Of a stretch of DNA of 64,000 nucleotides, positions 54,179-62,703 are shown in pieces. The notes under the pieces are model-generated. The model did not search any database. It had not been told where the DNA came from and saw only the letters and a program-made list of their open reading frames with translations. Made by a program: the position numbers and the translations under genes. Position 1 is the stretch's first letter. The number at the start of each line of letters is the position of its first letter. This stretch comes from Falsibacillus albus (lineage in GTDB: Bacteria > Bacillota > Bacilli > Bacillales > DSM-25281): NCBI RefSeq assembly GCF_003668575.1, contig NZ_RCVZ01000009.1, forward strand, positions 62,001 through 126,000, in the 5' to 3' direction.

Positions 54179-54838
54179 TATAAAAAAGAGGTGTTGAATA
54201 ATGAAAGCCTGGCTATGCCAACCACAAACGACCGAATTTCAATCGTACCAGCCAACGAAGCTTCGTGGGAGGACTTGGAAGCGGTTCTCGGACCTGCCAG
54301 GTGTCATGGGGCAAAATGCTATTGTCAGCGGTTTAAAATCCCGAACTCACAGTGGAAACTAACAGATGATGATGAACGTGCCTTCCAGCTGCGGATCCAG
54401 ACGGATTGCGAAAATCCGGAATCCAACTTTACCAGCGGACTTGTCGCTTATCTTGATCATGATCCAGTCGGCTGGTGTGCGGTGGAACCGAGAATCGCAT
54501 TCAAAAAGCTCATGAACAGCCCGGTTGTATGGCCAGGGCGGGATGAAAACAAGAACGACACTAGCGTTTGGTCCATCACGTGCTTCATTGTTCGCAAGGG
54601 CTTTCGTCGGCGCGGCATCACCTACGCTTTAACGCGGGCTGCCGTGGAATTTGCCAGGAAAAAAGGTGCCCTAGCCATTGAGGGATATCCAATGATCACG
54701 GTACCCGAAAAAGATATTCCATGGGGTGAACTTCATGTCGGTGCTTACAACGCGTTCATTGCAGCGGGTTTCCGTGAAGTTACCAGACCAACAAAAAGAA
54801 GAGTCGTCATGCGTATCGAACTTCAGTCGGAAGGCTAG
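54176..54838 (+). CDS. GNAT-family N-acetyltransferase
   Basis: A 220-residue GNAT protein with ARCHGAKCYCQRFKIP near the N-terminus (Cys-rich, as in a Bacillus subgroup annotated as GNAT family) and CFIVRKGFRRRGITYALTRAAVEFA as acetyl-CoA site. Base composition is less AT-rich than the preceding genes. The ATG at 54176 follows GAGGAG. A VOC gene begins 28 bases downstream, so both probably form an operon. Confidence 0.88.
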   Translation: MYKKEVLNNESLAMPTTNDRISIVPANEASWEDLEAVLGPARCHGAKCYCQRFKIPNSQWKLTDDDERAFQLRIQTDCENPESNFTSGLVAYLDHDPVGWCAVEPRIAFKKLMNSPVVWPGRDENKNDTSVWSITCFIVRKGFRRRGITYALTRAAVEFARKKGALAIEGYPMITVPEKDIPWGELHVGAYNAFIAAGFREVTRPTKRRVVMRIELQSEG

Positions 54839-54866
54839 AAAAATAAGAACATAGGAGATGTCGGAT

Positions 54867-55304
54867 ATGAAGATCAAAAGGATAGATCATGTGGGAATCA
54901 TCGTAAAAGATCTTTCGGCAGCTAAAGATTTTTTTCTTGAGCTTGGACTCGAAGTGCTGGGGGAAGCAGAAGTACAAGGGGAGTGGGTGGAGCGGATAAT
55001 TGGGCTTGATGACGTTAGAGAGACGATTGTCATGTTAGGGATGCCGTGCGGCGAGGCAACTTTGGAACTGGTGAAGTTTCATACTCCGTTAGATGAAAAA
55101 GAGATACAGCCAACATTTGCAAATACGCTGGGCAGCCAGCATATAGCATTCACTGTAGAAGACATTGAAGCCGTTGTTGCCAAATTAGAAAAGAAAGGCG
55201 CAGAACTTTTTGGAGAGATAATAAACTACAAAAACCTCTATAAATTATGCTACGTGCGCGGACCTGAAGGGGTAATGATTGAGTTGGCGGAGAAGATGGG
55301 CTAA
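54867..55304 (+). CDS. VOC-family protein (methylmalonyl-CoA epimerase-like)
   Basis: A 145-residue protein: RIDHVGIIVKDLSAAKDFF at the start, WVERIIGLDDVRETIVML, GSQHIAFTVEDIEAVV and PEGVMIELAEK at the end. It resembles single-module VOC enzymes such as methylmalonyl-CoA epimerase, glyoxalase or antibiotic-binding proteins. ATG 54867 lies nine bases after AGGAG; the frame-matching ATG 54858 abuts the site. In an operon with the upstream GNAT. Confidence 0.85.
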   Translation: MKIKRIDHVGIIVKDLSAAKDFFLELGLEVLGEAEVQGEWVERIIGLDDVRETIVMLGMPCGEATLELVKFHTPLDEKEIQPTFANTLGSQHIAFTVEDIEAVVAKLEKKGAELFGEIINYKNLYKLCYVRGPEGVMIELAEKMG

Positions 55305-55315
55305 ATATTGGGGAA

Positions 55316-55352
55316 TAAAAGGGGCATCCAAAACTCTCGGAATGCCCTTTTG
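55316..55352. terminator. bidirectional terminator
   Basis: AAAAGGGgCAT and ATGCCCTTTT arms between the VOC gene and the convergent symporter gene. Confidence 0.85.
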
Positions 55353-55356
55353 TTGG

Positions 55357-56610
55357 TTATACCAATTTCTCTTCCCTTAACGCTTCTTTTCTTTCCCGAT
55401 TTTTCTCGGATTGATCGACGACAGCTGCTCCTACAACGTCGCCGATGACATTGGAAGCTGTTCCTGCCATGCCGATGATGGCGTCGACCCCTGCAATGAG
55501 CGCGACGATTTCGAGCGGAAGGTTGAACATCGTCAATACGGCAGACAACGTGACGAGTCCTGCTGCCGGAATGCCAGCTGTTCCGATGGATAGGAGCGTC
55601 CCGACCAGGATGATCGTCACGAAATCCAATGGTGAAAAGTGGGCACCGGACACATTGGCAGCGAAAACGATGGAGGCTCCCATCCGCAATGCCCCGCCAT
55701 CCGAGTTGAACACAGCGCCAAGCGGCAGGCTGAAGTTGACGATTTTCTCCGAAATGCCTGCTTTTTTCGCACCATCAATGGCAACCGGAAGCGTCGCAAT
55801 ACTGCTGGACGTAAAGAATGCCGTCGTATACGCTTCTTTCGTATTGGCGAAGAACTTCCTGACCGAGATATTAAACAGCTTAAGGCTACCGCTGTATACA
55901 ACCACCCAAAGGATCACGATGCCGAGATAAAATACGGATGTAAATTTGAATAAAGATTTAAACGTATCCCATCCCTGCGTTCCGAAAGATGCTGCCGCAA
56001 TCGCAAAGATCCCAATCGGTGCATACAGCAGGATGCCCTGAAGGATGCGGAAGAACAGTTCGTTGGCCGCATCAAAGAAGTCATGAAGCAAACCACCGTA
56101 TTTCTGCATCTTTTCTTCCGATGAAAAACGCATACCAGAAATCGTAAATCCGATGACGATTGCCAGAAACAAGATCGCCATTAAATTCCCGGCAGAAAAA
56201 GCCGTGACGATATTATCCGGCACAATGCTCAATATAATGTTGGAGAACGATGGACTTTCAGGCTTGCCCACTGCTGCATTCGGCAGCGAAAGCGACTCCC
56301 CAGGATTGATCCAGAGTGCAAGGCCAAGCCCGATCAACACCGCGGCAGCCGTCGTCGTCCCGTAATAAAGGATCAGCTTGCCGCCCGTTCTCCCTAGCTG
56401 CTTCGGATTCATCTGATTCACCGCCAGCACCACCGTCAAGAACACCACCGGAGTTGCTATTAAATTCAGCAGCTTGATCAACAAGGTCCCAAGAGGCTTC
56501 AACACCTCAGCCCCATGCCCAAACATCACCCCAACGGCGATCCCAAGCACGAACCCAATCGTCATCTTCAAGATGAACGAAGAATTCTTGTATTTCTTCC
56601 ATATAAACAC
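55357..56610 (-). CDS. dicarboxylate/amino-acid:cation symporter (DAACS/GltT family)
   Basis: A 417-residue protein with eight or more membrane segments and the re-entrant loops of the glutamate-transporter family: serine-rich FFTSSSIATLPVAID (HP1), NSDGGALRMG (NxDGTxL-like TM7) and AAGLVTLSAVLTMFNLP (HP2). It takes up aspartate, glutamate or C4-dicarboxylates with Na+ or H+. GTG start after GAGGTGGG. It is transcribed away from aspartate ammonia-lyase, so aspartate uptake is the most likely role. Confidence 0.92.
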   Translation of the reverse strand: MFIWKKYKNSSFILKMTIGFVLGIAVGVMFGHGAEVLKPLGTLLIKLLNLIATPVVFLTVVLAVNQMNPKQLGRTGGKLILYYGTTTAAAVLIGLGLALWINPGESLSLPNAAVGKPESPSFSNIILSIVPDNIVTAFSAGNLMAILFLAIVIGFTISGMRFSSEEKMQKYGGLLHDFFDAANELFFRILQGILLYAPIGIFAIAAASFGTQGWDTFKSLFKFTSVFYLGIVILWVVVYSGSLKLFNISVRKFFANTKEAYTTAFFTSSSIATLPVAIDGAKKAGISEKIVNFSLPLGAVFNSDGGALRMGASIVFAANVSGAHFSPLDFVTIILVGTLLSIGTAGIPAAGLVTLSAVLTMFNLPLEIVALIAGVDAIIGMAGTASNVIGDVVGAAVVDQSEKNRERKEALREEKLV

Positions 56611-56713
56611 GTAGTTCCCACCTCATTATCATTTGAATAACTATCGTAAAAGTTCCGATTCATTATAGCTTATCGGAGGTGGGGGGACAAATGATTGGGA
56701 TTGTAACTGATAC

Positions 56714-56742
56714 TCGGGACAAAAACTGTCCCTTTTTCTCCA
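56714..56742 (+). repeat. GGGACA hairpin
   Basis: GGGACAAAAACTGTCCC followed by TTTTT; a possible orphan terminator or a diverged copy of the GGGACAG repeat family. No gene ends here on the plus strand. Confidence 0.45.
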
Positions 56743-56916
56743 AAAAGTATCGAATAACCATTGATAATTCCCTCTAGCAGGATTATAGTGTATACGGATG
56801 GATTTTCGAACCCATATTCAGACTGTATTTTGAAGTTGATCTACTATAATCTCCATCCGTTTTTTAATAGGTTATTTCAAAAATTTGCTGATTTTAATAG
56901 ATTTATATTTTTATTG

Positions 56917-57145
56917 TTGATTGGAGCGGAAGGTGCGAGACTCCAGCGGGAAATAGCGGGACAGGTGAGACCCCGCAGCGCAGCGAGGAAAGGTAAGGCG
57001 GATGTTCGATTAACTTCGGCACGTCCTGTGCCAACATCGAACGACCTCACTTCGTGTGAGGCCCCTCGGAAAGCGAGCATCCTTCCGCGGAAATCAACCG
57101 TACGCAATACCAGCAAATATTTCACGAAAAAAACCTTCAAAAATG
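56917..57145. repeat. GC-rich dispersed element, well-preserved copy
   Basis: TTGATTGGAGCGGAAGGTGC at the left is roughly the inverted complement of GAGCATCCTTCCGCGG plus AAATCAA at the right (57080-57098). In between are GAGACCCCGCAGCGCAGCG, a GTTCGATTAAC..CATCGAAC inner stem, and CTCACTTCGTGTGAGGC. An AT-rich tail continues to about 57145. The remaining DNA from 56611 is the promoter region of aspA and of the symporter. No gene content. Confidence 0.8.
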
Positions 57146-57187
57146 AACAAGCATCAGATTCTTTTTAAATAAAGGAGAATAACAGAT

Positions 57188-58618
57188 ATGTTACTTACAC
57201 CAAACCAATTTCGAGTCGAAAAGGATTTTTTAGGGTCCAAGGAAGTCCCTTCGGATGCCTATTACGGAGTTCAAACCCTTCGTGCGGTTGAAAACTTCCC
57301 GATCACTGGATACCGCATAGATTCAGAATTGATCAAAGCTATGGCAATGGTGAAGAAAGCAGCTGCAATGGCGAATATGGAAGTTAAGAGCCTTTACTCC
57401 GGAATTGGAGACGCCATTGTCCAGGCGGCGGATGAAATGATAGAAGGAAAATGGCACGACCAAATCATTGTCGATCCGATTCAAGGTGGAGCCGGCACAT
57501 CGATCAACATGAACGTAAATGAGGTTTTGGCCAATCGTGCACTTGAAATCATGGGCAAGGAAAAAGGACAATATAACTTTGTCAGCCCGAACAGCCACGT
57601 AAATATGTCGCAATCGACGAATGATTCTTTCCCGACTGCCATGCATATCGCGGTCATCAATCTATCAGAAAAATTAATCGCGACGATGGAGCACATGCAT
57701 GAAGTGTTTCAAGAAAAAGCGAACGAATTCAGCCATGTCATTAAAATGGGACGCACCCATTTGCAGGATGCCGTGCCGATCAGGCTTGGGCAGGAATTTG
57801 AAGCTTACAGCCGTGTGATTGCTAGGGACATTAAGCGAATCAAGCAATCCAGGCAGCACCTATATGAACTGAACATGGGCGCAACCGCTGTGGGGACGGG
57901 ATTGAATGCGTATCCTCGTTATATCGAATTAGTCGTTCCATATCTGGCTGAAATCAGCGGGCTTCCTTTTGAAGGTGCGGAACATCTCGTCGATGCCACG
58001 CAGAATACGGATGCCTATACGGAAGTCTCCAGCTCATTGAAAATCTGTATGATCAATATGTCCAAGATCGCGAACGACCTGCGGTTAATGGCGTCCGGTC
58101 CGAGAGCGGGCTTAGGGGAAATCACCCTGCCAGCCAGACAGCCGGGATCTTCCATCATGCCGGGGAAAGTAAACCCTGTTCTGCCTGAATTGATTAACCA
58201 AGTGTCATTCCAAGTCATCGGAAATGACCAGACGATCTCACTCGCATCAGAAGCAGGACAGCTTGAATTGAACGTCATGGAACCTGTCTTGATCTTTAAT
58301 CTTTTGCAATCCATCAGCATCATGAACAACGCTTTTACGACTTTTACCGAGCATTGTGTAAAAGGAATTAAAGCGAACGAAGACAGGCTGAAGGAATATG
58401 TGGAGAAAAGTGTCGGCATCATCACGGCCGTCAATCCTCATATCGGCTATGAAGTAGCTTCCCGAATTGCGAGAGAAGCCATCTTAAGCGGTTCACCGAT
58501 TCGCGATTTGTGCTTGAAATATGATGTTCTGTCGGAAGAAGAACTGAATTTGATCCTGGATCCATACGAAATGACACATCCAGGCATCGCAGGCGCTGCT
58601 TTGCTGGAAAGAAATTAA
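57188..58618 (+). CDS. aspA: aspartate ammonia-lyase
   Basis: The 476-residue enzyme of the aspartase/fumarase superfamily has the GSSIMPGKVNPVLPE signature with the catalytic Ser in its flexible loop, plus TSINMNVNEVLANRA and GRTHLQDAVPI. It converts L-aspartate to fumarate and ammonia as a cytosolic tetramer. AAAGGAG lies ten bases upstream of the ATG. Divergent from the dicarboxylate/amino-acid symporter, together giving aspartate uptake and catabolism. Fully intact. Confidence 0.95.
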   Translation: MLLTPNQFRVEKDFLGSKEVPSDAYYGVQTLRAVENFPITGYRIDSELIKAMAMVKKAAAMANMEVKSLYSGIGDAIVQAADEMIEGKWHDQIIVDPIQGGAGTSINMNVNEVLANRALEIMGKEKGQYNFVSPNSHVNMSQSTNDSFPTAMHIAVINLSEKLIATMEHMHEVFQEKANEFSHVIKMGRTHLQDAVPIRLGQEFEAYSRVIARDIKRIKQSRQHLYELNMGATAVGTGLNAYPRYIELVVPYLAEISGLPFEGAEHLVDATQNTDAYTEVSSSLKICMINMSKIANDLRLMASGPRAGLGEITLPARQPGSSIMPGKVNPVLPELINQVSFQVIGNDQTISLASEAGQLELNVMEPVLIFNLLQSISIMNNAFTTFTEHCVKGIKANEDRLKEYVEKSVGIITAVNPHIGYEVASRIAREAILSGSPIRDLCLKYDVLSEEELNLILDPYEMTHPGIAGAALLERN

Positions 58619-58643
58619 TAGCTAAGTAGTTGAAATAAATTAG

Positions 58644-58690
58644 AAATCGGGTATGAAATCGTAAAGGTTGCATGCCTGATTTTTTTGTTG
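58644..58690 (+). terminator. aspA terminator
   Basis: AATCGGGTATG and CATGCCTGATT pair over 11 positions with two wobble pairs, then TTTTTG. Confidence 0.75.
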
Positions 58691-58913
58691 CGGAAAAAAA
58701 GATTTATAGCTTAGTAGAGCTTCTGTAAATGGGTTATGACAAAAAACTAAGACCCCTTATGATCCAAATGGAGTATCTTTTCATTTTCCATTTATCCCTA
58801 AATGCTGCTTATGTTATAGTAATAATAGAAAAAAATGGAATTATTTTTAAGTGCTGCCTTTAATAGATGAAAGCTTACATATATAAAACTAAATAAACAG
58901 CGAGGTCATAAAA

Positions 58914-59474
58914 ATGGAACGAAGCAAGTTAAAAGAAGAATTAATCAGTTGGTTGAAAGCCGTTGTGCTAGCCATTCTTGTGGTCTTTATCGCAAAGACA
59001 TTTCTCGTTGCCAATTACGTCGTCGATGGAAGCTCCATGTACCCGACGTTAAAGAACGAGGACCGATTAATGGTGAATAAAATCGGCTACAAGCTATCCG
59101 ACATTAAACATGGAGATATCATTGTTTTCCATGCGACTCCAACAGATGATTATATTAAACGGGTCATCGGCCTCCCTGGAGACACCATCGTCTATAAAAA
59201 CGATGAGCTTTATCGAAATGGAAAGAAAGTAACTGAACCCTATTTAGACCCGGAGAAAAAAGAATTAGAAAGCGGTAATTTAACGTATGATTTCACATTG
59301 GAACAAGATACAGGGAAAACAAAAGTCCCCGCAGGAGAATTGTGGGTGATGGGCGACAACAGGAGAAATAGCGTAGACAGCAGACGATTTGGATTCATAA
59401 AGCAAAGTGACGTTGTCGGCAAGTTGGATGTCCGCTATTATCCATTCGGCAAGTTTGAGTGGTTCGGGTTATAG
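58914..59474 (+). CDS. lepB: signal peptidase I
   Basis: A 186-residue type I signal peptidase with one N-terminal membrane anchor (about 14-33), catalytic Ser41 in GSSMYPTL and catalytic Lys82 in YIKRVIGLPGD, and the family box MGDNRRNSVDSR. The catalytic domain faces outside and removes signal peptides from secreted proteins. Bacilli usually have several copies (SipS/T/U/V/W/X). GAGGTCATAAAA precedes the ATG. Monocistronic. Confidence 0.94.
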   Translation: MERSKLKEELISWLKAVVLAILVVFIAKTFLVANYVVDGSSMYPTLKNEDRLMVNKIGYKLSDIKHGDIIVFHATPTDDYIKRVIGLPGDTIVYKNDELYRNGKKVTEPYLDPEKKELESGNLTYDFTLEQDTGKTKVPAGELWVMGDNRRNSVDSRRFGFIKQSDVVGKLDVRYYPFGKFEWFGL

Positions 59475-59597
59475 AATAATAAGTAATTCAGATTTAGAAT
59501 CAGCACCGAGTGCGGACGCTCGATTAATGACTAAAGGATGTTTTCTCGAAAATTGTTGTTGTTAATAGTTTTTATGATGAAAATTCATTATAAGGTG

Positions 59598-59825
59598 TTG
59601 ATTGAAGCGGAAGGTGCGAGACTCCGGAGGGATCAGCGGGCAGGGTGAGACCCCGCAACGAAGTGAGGAGAAATAGAAGAGGATGTTCGATTAAGTTCGG
59701 CACATCGTGTGCCAACATCGAACGACCTCACTTCGTGTGAGGCCCTCGGAAAGCGAGCATCCTGCAGCGGAAATCAAACTTGCGCAATCTTTAATGAATA
59801 GCAAATAAGTTCACGGAAAGAGCCT
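59598..59825. repeat. GC-rich dispersed element, well-preserved copy
   Basis: Same order as at 56917: TTGATTGAAGCGGAAGGTGC, GAGACCCCGCAACGAAGTG, GTTCGATTAAG..CATCGAAC, CTCACTTCGTGTGAGGCC, GCATCCTGCAGCGG, AAATCAA, then an AT-rich tail with AATGAATAGCAAATAAG. The two copies are about 2.5 kb apart in the same orientation and flank aspA and the signal peptidase gene. It fills most of the gap after that gene. Confidence 0.82.
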
Positions 59826-59849
59826 TTCTAAAAGCTAAGGAGAGAGAGT

Positions 59850-60410
59850 ATGAATTTTGTTCTTGTATTCGGACCGCAAGCGGTTGGGAAAATGACTGTA
59901 GGACAAGAATTGGCTAAAATGACAGATTTGAAACTTTTCCATAATCATATGACGATTGATTTAGTTAGTCATTTCTTTGATTACGGCACCAAAGAAGGAA
60001 AGAGATTAGTCAGGCTGTTCCGTCAGGAGATATTCGAAGAAGTCTCAAAGAGTACTATGTATGGAATGATCTTTACTTACGTCTGGGCATTTAATATGCA
60101 AGAAGACTGGGATTATGTGAATCATGTCGTTCAGTTGTTCGAATCACGTGGAGGAACTGTTTACTTAGTCGAGCTTGAGGCAGACATAGAGGAAAGAGTT
60201 GAGCGGAATAAAAGTCCTAATCGACTTGAACATAAACCATCCAAAAGGGATATTGAATGGTCTGAAGGTGAATTGAAAAACTCTATGAAGAAATACAGAT
60301 TGAATTCTTCAGAAGGTGAAATTAACCATTCAAACTATATCAGGATAAACAATGCCGACTTGAGTGCGGAAGAAACGGCAAAGATGATTAAAGATAGATT
60401 TCAATTGTAG
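59850..60410 (+). CDS. P-loop kinase-like protein (shikimate kinase/AAA-like)
   Basis: A 186-residue protein with a Walker A motif GPQAVGKMT at residues 8-16 and the small-kinase layout: KLFHNHMTIDLVSHFF, ERVERNKSPNRLEHKP as lid-like Arg-rich region. It may phosphorylate a small molecule or serve as a resistance or repair kinase; not assigned. AAGGAGAGAG precedes the ATG. The next gene starts 21 bases downstream, probably in the same transcript. Confidence 0.75.
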   Translation: MNFVLVFGPQAVGKMTVGQELAKMTDLKLFHNHMTIDLVSHFFDYGTKEGKRLVRLFRQEIFEEVSKSTMYGMIFTYVWAFNMQEDWDYVNHVVQLFESRGGTVYLVELEADIEERVERNKSPNRLEHKPSKRDIEWSEGELKNSMKKYRLNSSEGEINHSNYIRINNADLSAEETAKMIKDRFQL

Positions 60411-60431
60411 TATATGTATGGGGGGGACAAA

Positions 60432-60926
60432 ATGAATAATCACAAATTTGCTGAGTTTATTAAAATTGCAAAAAACCTAAATGATATTGGCATGGTTCCC
60501 TTGTTAATGGGATCTGTCGGATTAGAAGTCGTTACCGGGAAGAGTTGGAATTCACAAGACTTAGATATTCATGTGCCTGGCGATAAAAGAGGGTGGGAAG
60601 TACCTCCGGAAGTGTCTATTCATAATTGGGTAGATATCATCAATGTCATGAATTCGATGGATTACAGCCTGATTGATTTGCATGAACATGAGTTTTATAA
60701 AGATGGGCTATCAGTCGAGATTGGAAATGTTGACACTCTGCCGGACTTCGCCGGAATACAATTAGAAGATTTAGAAATACATCAAAATGGGGACGTAAAG
60801 TATTATCTGCTAAATCCTGAACAATATTTACGAGTCTACGAGTCTTCCTCTAAGGATAGTTATCGAGCAGATAAAAATAATCATAAAGATCTAGCAAAAA
60901 TAGAATTTTTAAAGAGCATGCTGTAG
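60432..60926 (+). CDS. nucleotidyltransferase-fold-like hypothetical protein
   Basis: A 164-residue protein. MGSVGLEVVTGKSWNSQDLDIHVPG looks like the GS..DLDI motif of minimal nucleotidyltransferases, with two Asp-like acidic metal ligands, but the assignment is an inference. A DVKYYLLNPEQYL strand region and RADKNNHKDLAKIEFL helix follow, as in MenAB-like or LinB-like NTases. ATG 60432 follows GGGGGG. Downstream of a P-loop kinase-like gene in a two-gene unit. Confidence 0.65.
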   Translation: MNNHKFAEFIKIAKNLNDIGMVPLLMGSVGLEVVTGKSWNSQDLDIHVPGDKRGWEVPPEVSIHNWVDIINVMNSMDYSLIDLHEHEFYKDGLSVEIGNVDTLPDFAGIQLEDLEIHQNGDVKYYLLNPEQYLRVYESSSKDSYRADKNNHKDLAKIEFLKSML

Positions 60927-60937
60927 GAGGGGATAAG

Positions 60938-61000
60938 TTGAAAATAGCCATTTCCCTGACGCTCTCAATGGAAGATGAAATTTCAATAATAAAAGCCTGA
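60938..61000 (+). CDS. possible 20-residue ORF or gene remnant
   Basis: TTG five bases after AGGAGGGG opens a 20-codon frame starting MKIAISLTLSMEDE and ending in a TGA within the terminator arm. The strong ribosome binding site suggests the 5' end of a formerly longer gene or a genuine micropeptide. Confidence 0.3.
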   Translation: MKIAISLTLSMEDEISIIKA

Positions 61001-61036
61001 TTTCTCAGTTTAATGCGAAGAAATTAGGCTTTTTCA
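60993..61036 (+). terminator. terminator of the kinase-like/NTase-like unit
   Basis: AAGCCTgATTTC and GAAATtAGGCTT arms followed by TTTC. Confidence 0.75.
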
Positions 61037-61055
61037 TGTGATTTAGAGGTTTTAT

Positions 61056-61325
61056 TCAAAGCTTCACTACTACCTCGGTTCCATCCTTCAATTTCGTTTC
61101 AACTAAGGTAATTCCCCGGTGCTTAGACAATCCATGGAGCAGCGGCTTCAAATCTTTTCTATCAATCTCTGGGAAAGTGAATTTACTGCCGTCCTTCTTC
61201 ATTGCCTGATTGATCAAGCGATTGATCCTTTTCGATGTAATCATCAAACTGGCCAAATTTAAAACCGCATAAGGAACAGGAATGGAGAATCGTTTATCAT
61301 TGACCTTCAGTTTCACCCTTAACAT
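61056..61325 (-). CDS. hypothetical protein of the DUF2089 operon
   Basis: An 89-residue protein with basic and hydrophobic stretches (VNDKRFSIPVPYAVLNLASLM); no family recognised with certainty. It begins three bases after the stop of the preceding gene, the third gene of a tight operon. Probably a soluble partner of that system. Confidence 0.65.
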   Translation of the reverse strand: MLRVKLKVNDKRFSIPVPYAVLNLASLMITSKRINRLINQAMKKDGSKFTFPEIDRKDLKPLLHGLSKHRGITLVETKLKDGTEVVVKL

Positions 61326-61328
61326 AGC

Positions 61329-61721
61329 CTACTCAATCACCACAAAAACTTTATCACCATTGGCCGAGGTAATGTCCACAATCTGTCCGTCCAATTCGTT
61401 TTCGATGGCTTCAATGAGCAGGTCAACATTGATATCTTTTACATACTTTTCTGCTTCAGGTATTTTTTCAGCGATATTGGTCCCTACTTTTAAAACAGCC
61501 TTGACCAGATTGATCGGTAAATTCACATTGACGTTATCGCCTTCCTCGGAAATCACCCGAATCTTTAACATCTTCTTTCCATAGGGAACATCTTTTTTGA
61601 CTGTGACGAGCTCCGGCTGATCCTTATCTTTCAAGATATTGATTAATTCACTTGCTTTTTCCTTATCGATCTTCCCTTCCTCTACCAGCGTTAAGACTCT
61701 TGAAATTTCCTCCCGCATCAT
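61329..61721 (-). CDS. SHOCT-like/YvlB N-terminal-type protein
   Basis: The 130-residue protein starts with a short helical SHOCT-like module (REEISRVLTLVEEGKIDKEKASELINIL) followed by a beta-rich part with DVPYGKKMLKIRVISEEGDNVNVNLPINLV. The same N-terminal module occurs in YvlB-type proteins. Its ATG overlaps the TGA of the DUF2089 gene (ATGA), so the two are coupled. Confidence 0.7.
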   Translation of the reverse strand: MMREEISRVLTLVEEGKIDKEKASELINILKDKDQPELVTVKKDVPYGKKMLKIRVISEEGDNVNVNLPINLVKAVLKVGTNIAEKIPEAEKYVKDINVDLLIEAIENELDGQIVDITSANGDKVFVVIE

Positions 61722-62089
61722 TCTTCCCCCTCTTTTAATAATTGGATGGCTTTCTCTGCCGTAATTTCGCCTTTTTCCAATAATGATACAATTTTCTTCT
61801 TATCCACTTCCAGTTTCTTCTGGGTGGAATAACCGAGAGAAGAGATAATTTCATCTAATTTCCCTCTGACCGTCGGATAGGAAATTCCGAGCTCCTTTTC
61901 GACCTCTTTAATATTTCCGCGGCATTTTAGAAAAACCTCAATAAAATGCAGCTGTCCCTGACCGAGAGAGGCCAGTTTGGAAACTTCAAATTCATTTTCT
62001 ACCGTTGTCTGGCAATGGTTGCACTGCAACTTCGTAATTTTAAGCGAGTTGCTGCAAACAGGACAATTCGTGAGTAAAGGATACGACAT
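61718..62089 (-). CDS. DUF2089-family zinc-ribbon/helix-turn-helix protein
   Basis: A 123-residue protein: an N-terminal zinc ribbon (two Cys pairs, CPVCS and CNHC) followed by LASLGQGQLHFIEVFLKCRGNIKEVEKELGISYPTVRGKLDEI, a helix-turn-helix-like DUF2089 region, and a short SHOCT-like tail. Probably a transcriptional regulator of its own operon. ATG 62089 follows AAAGGAG. It heads the operon 62089-61056, divergent from the T-box transcript. Confidence 0.8.
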   Translation of the reverse strand: MSYPLLTNCPVCSNSLKITKLQCNHCQTTVENEFEVSKLASLGQGQLHFIEVFLKCRGNIKEVEKELGISYPTVRGKLDEIISSLGYSTQKKLEVDKKKIVSLLEKGEITAEKAIQLLKEGEE

Positions 62090-62252
62090 GCTGTTCTCCT
62101 TTCTTTTATTTACCAATATCATACACCATAAATTTCTATTTTTAAATATAAATTTAAAATAGTTTATAAAAATATATATAAATATTTAATAAATTAATTT
62201 CGTTATTAATATTTTGAATAGGAGGCTATAAGTCTAGAATGGAATCTTATTA

Positions 62253-62281
62253 TTTACAAAATAAGTTATTAATGATAAAAT
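62253..62281 (+). promoter_or_regulatory. sigma-A promoter of the T-box transcript
   Basis: TTTACA (62253-62258), exactly 17 bases, TAAAAT (62276-62281), placing the start of transcription just before the T-box stem I. Confidence 0.7.
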
Positions 62282-62284
62282 TTC

Positions 62285-62569
62285 GGGAATCAAAGCGATG
62301 AAGAGAAGAGTAGATGAACACCTTCTTTACAGAGAGCTCCGGAAGCTGGAAAGGAGTAAGAAGGTTTCGTTGAAGCAAGCCTCTGAGCGGCACATCGGAA
62401 CAGTTGGGATGATGTGACGGGAGCTCCCGTTATTGAGCTAGGGTATAAGCATGCTGCAATGCCGTACCTGAAGAGGTTCATATGGCGATGTATGAACGAA
62501 CTGGGGTGGCACCGCGAGAAAATCTCGTCCCTAAGACTAAGTCTTGGGGGTGGGATTTTTTTATTTTGT
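62285..62569 (+). ncRNA. T-box leader riboswitch
   Basis: The order of T-box elements is complete: GATGAAGAGAAGAGTAG at the base of stem I, an AGAGAG bulge (about 62323) flanked by ACCTTCTTTAC/GTAAGAAGGT arms, the GGAAGCTGGAAA terminal loop, a stem II/III region, and the T-box sequence TGGGGTGGCACCGCG (about 62502-62516). A terminator (CCCTAAGAC/GTCTTGGGG, then TTTTTTT) ends at 62569. The UGGC in the T-box predicts a tRNA with G73. The specifier codon lies in GAAGCAAGC (AGC and CAA are candidates). It controls the MFS gene downstream. Confidence 0.92.
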
Positions 62570-62703
62570 TTGTTGCTGTAGCAACTAAAATGGATTCTCT
62601 ATAAAATTATTAACTTTAAAATTGCGTAATAACTGAGAAAAGATTACGAAAACAGCCTTTTGTAGAAAATTTAGCAGGCCGGATAAATTAGGGGGGAATC
62701 TCA

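Noticed and set aside
39000-54200. Prophage, integrative element or insertion sequence
   Set aside because: No integrase, transposase, phage structural gene or attachment-site pair was found, although base composition and gene content are accessory-like.
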